From the NCBI GenBank assembly GCA_002344895.1, contig DDUR01000053.1, positions 1 through 64,000 of the forward strand: a DNA stretch of 64,000 bases, in the 5' to 3' direction. Each line of letters starts with the position of its first letter. Within the stretch, counting starts at the first letter, position 1. Below are positions 63,517-64,000 of the stretch, piece after piece. Under the pieces are notes generated by a model, which was not told the origin of the DNA, made no database searches, and saw only the letters and a program-made list of their open reading frames with translations. The position numbers were made by a program, and so were the translations under genes. The DNA is from Ignavibacteria bacterium UBA2333. Its GTDB lineage: Bacteria > Bacteroidota > Ignavibacteria > Kapaibacteriales > Kapaibacteriaceae.

Positions 63517-64000
63517 TTATTCTTTTTCACAAGCCGTATGGAGTGCTCTCACAGTTTACTCCGGAACACGGTAGCAAATGGTCAACACTTGCAGAGTTTG
63601 GATTTCCACCCAATGTGTATCCAATCGGTCGTCTAGATGCCGACAGTGAAGGCATGCTATTGTTATCAGATGAAAAGGGGCAAACGGGGCAGTTACTTCA
63701 TCCAGAAACCGGACATCCACGCACCTATCTTGTGCAGGTTGAAGGGATCATAACAGAAAAGGCATGTTTGCGGCTTGAAACTGGCGTTATAATTCAAGGC
63801 CACCAAACATTACCTGCAACAGTAACTCGGCTCATACATGAACCAAGTATTGAGCCCCGTGTGCCCCCTATCCGATTTCGACTGAATGTGCCGACGTCGT
63901 GGATAGAACTCGAGATTACCGAAGGAAAGAATCGCCAGGTGCGCCGAATGACTGCTGCCGTGGGCTTTCCGACGTTACGATTGCTGCGTATTCGAATCGG
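63513..64000 (+). CDS. RluE-type 23S rRNA pseudouridine synthase (cut by window end)
   Basis: A gene running off the window, read from GTG 63513 (GTGA overlap with the GT4 stop). The 162 visible residues begin MIILFHKPYGVLSQFTPEHG and include the catalytic Asp in IGRLDADSEGMLLL near 40, a Gly-rich loop, and EGKNRQVRRMTAAVGFPTLR near 140-160, the RsuA/RluB/E/F signature. It lacks the N-terminal S4 domain, as in RluE, which modifies 23S rRNA position 2457. Only the last few residues are missing. Confidence 0.85.
   Translation, partial: MIILFHKPYGVLSQFTPEHGSKWSTLAEFGFPPNVYPIGRLDADSEGMLLLSDEKGQTGQLLHPETGHPRTYLVQVEGIITEKACLRLETGVIIQGHQTLPATVTRLIHEPSIEPRVPPIRFRLNVPTSWIELEITEGKNRQVRRMTAAVGFPTLRLLRIRI
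63677..63690 (+). repeat. GGGGC-pair motif, site 13
   Basis: GGGGC blocks 9 bases apart in the pseudouridine synthase gene, read as KGQTGQ. Confidence 0.75.
63854..63868 (-). repeat. GGGGC-pair motif, site 14
   Basis: On the + strand GCCCC and GCCCCC blocks 9 bases apart, read as EPRVPP; second copy in the same gene in opposite orientation to site 13. Confidence 0.7.

Overview
The window looks like a chromosomal segment of a free-living Gram-negative bacterium of the Bacteroidota/Chlorobiota (FCB) group, possibly Kapabacteria-like. I infer this from four secreted proteins with type IX secretion (T9SS) C-terminal sorting domains, OmpA proteins with PD40 repeats, DUF5686, a Bacteroidota-style GlmU-like fusion, and promoter -7 elements of the form TAnnTTTG. 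No phylogenetic marker was searched, so the exact lineage is open. Genes are densely packed, no gap exceeds about 190 bases, and I saw no rRNA, tRNA, insertion sequence, prophage or CRISPR array.

Layout. 1-7.4 kb: purT, an ECF sigma factor overlapping a membrane protein with a T9SS tail, then on the minus strand a solute-binding lipoprotein followed by a DUF5686 protein. 7.5-12.8 kb (+): pyrG, GlmU-like fusion, SDR oxidoreductase, secreted CAP protein. 12.9-24.3 kb (-): AlbA-like regulator, peptide-type solute-binding lipoprotein, hpf-hprK, accD-arginase-outer-membrane protein, subtilase, greA, tgt-yajC-ribBA. 24.4-31.8 kb: peroxiredoxin, thioredoxin plus a small partner, acyltransferase, mnmA, a 1008-residue Asp-box propeller protein and a family 2 glycosyltransferase. 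31.9-35.2 kb (+): kbl, 3-hydroxyacyl-CoA dehydrogenase, LolC/E-type permease. 35.2-42.2 kb (-): yqeY-mutS2-accC-purL-doxX. 42.3-47.6 kb (+): HAD phosphatase, def, aldehyde dehydrogenase, beta-barrel protein, OmpA-PD40. 47.7-52.5 kb (-): rsmG-DUF4159-DUF4175. 52.5-64 kb (+): glycosyltransferase, nth, then a run encoding a double-OmpA protein, a 1444-residue VWA/WD40/ASH-type T9SS protein, a second double-OmpA protein, a GT4 glycosyltransferase and an RluE-type pseudouridine synthase cut by the window end.

The housekeeping genes cover purine and pyrimidine synthesis, the first step of fatty acid synthesis (accC, accD), riboflavin, tRNA and rRNA modification and DNA repair. The accessory content is dominated by cell-envelope and secreted proteins. 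The most unusual signals are at the DNA level: (1) a dispersed motif of two GGGGC blocks about 9 bases apart, found 14 times, on both strands and in different reading frames; and (2) eight genes whose start codon lies only 3-6 bases after a TAnnTTTG promoter element, implying leaderless transcripts. At the protein level, the OmpA-VWA/WD40-OmpA cluster, an anti-sigma-like protein with a secretion tail and a Tgt enzyme lacking all four zinc ligands deserve attention.
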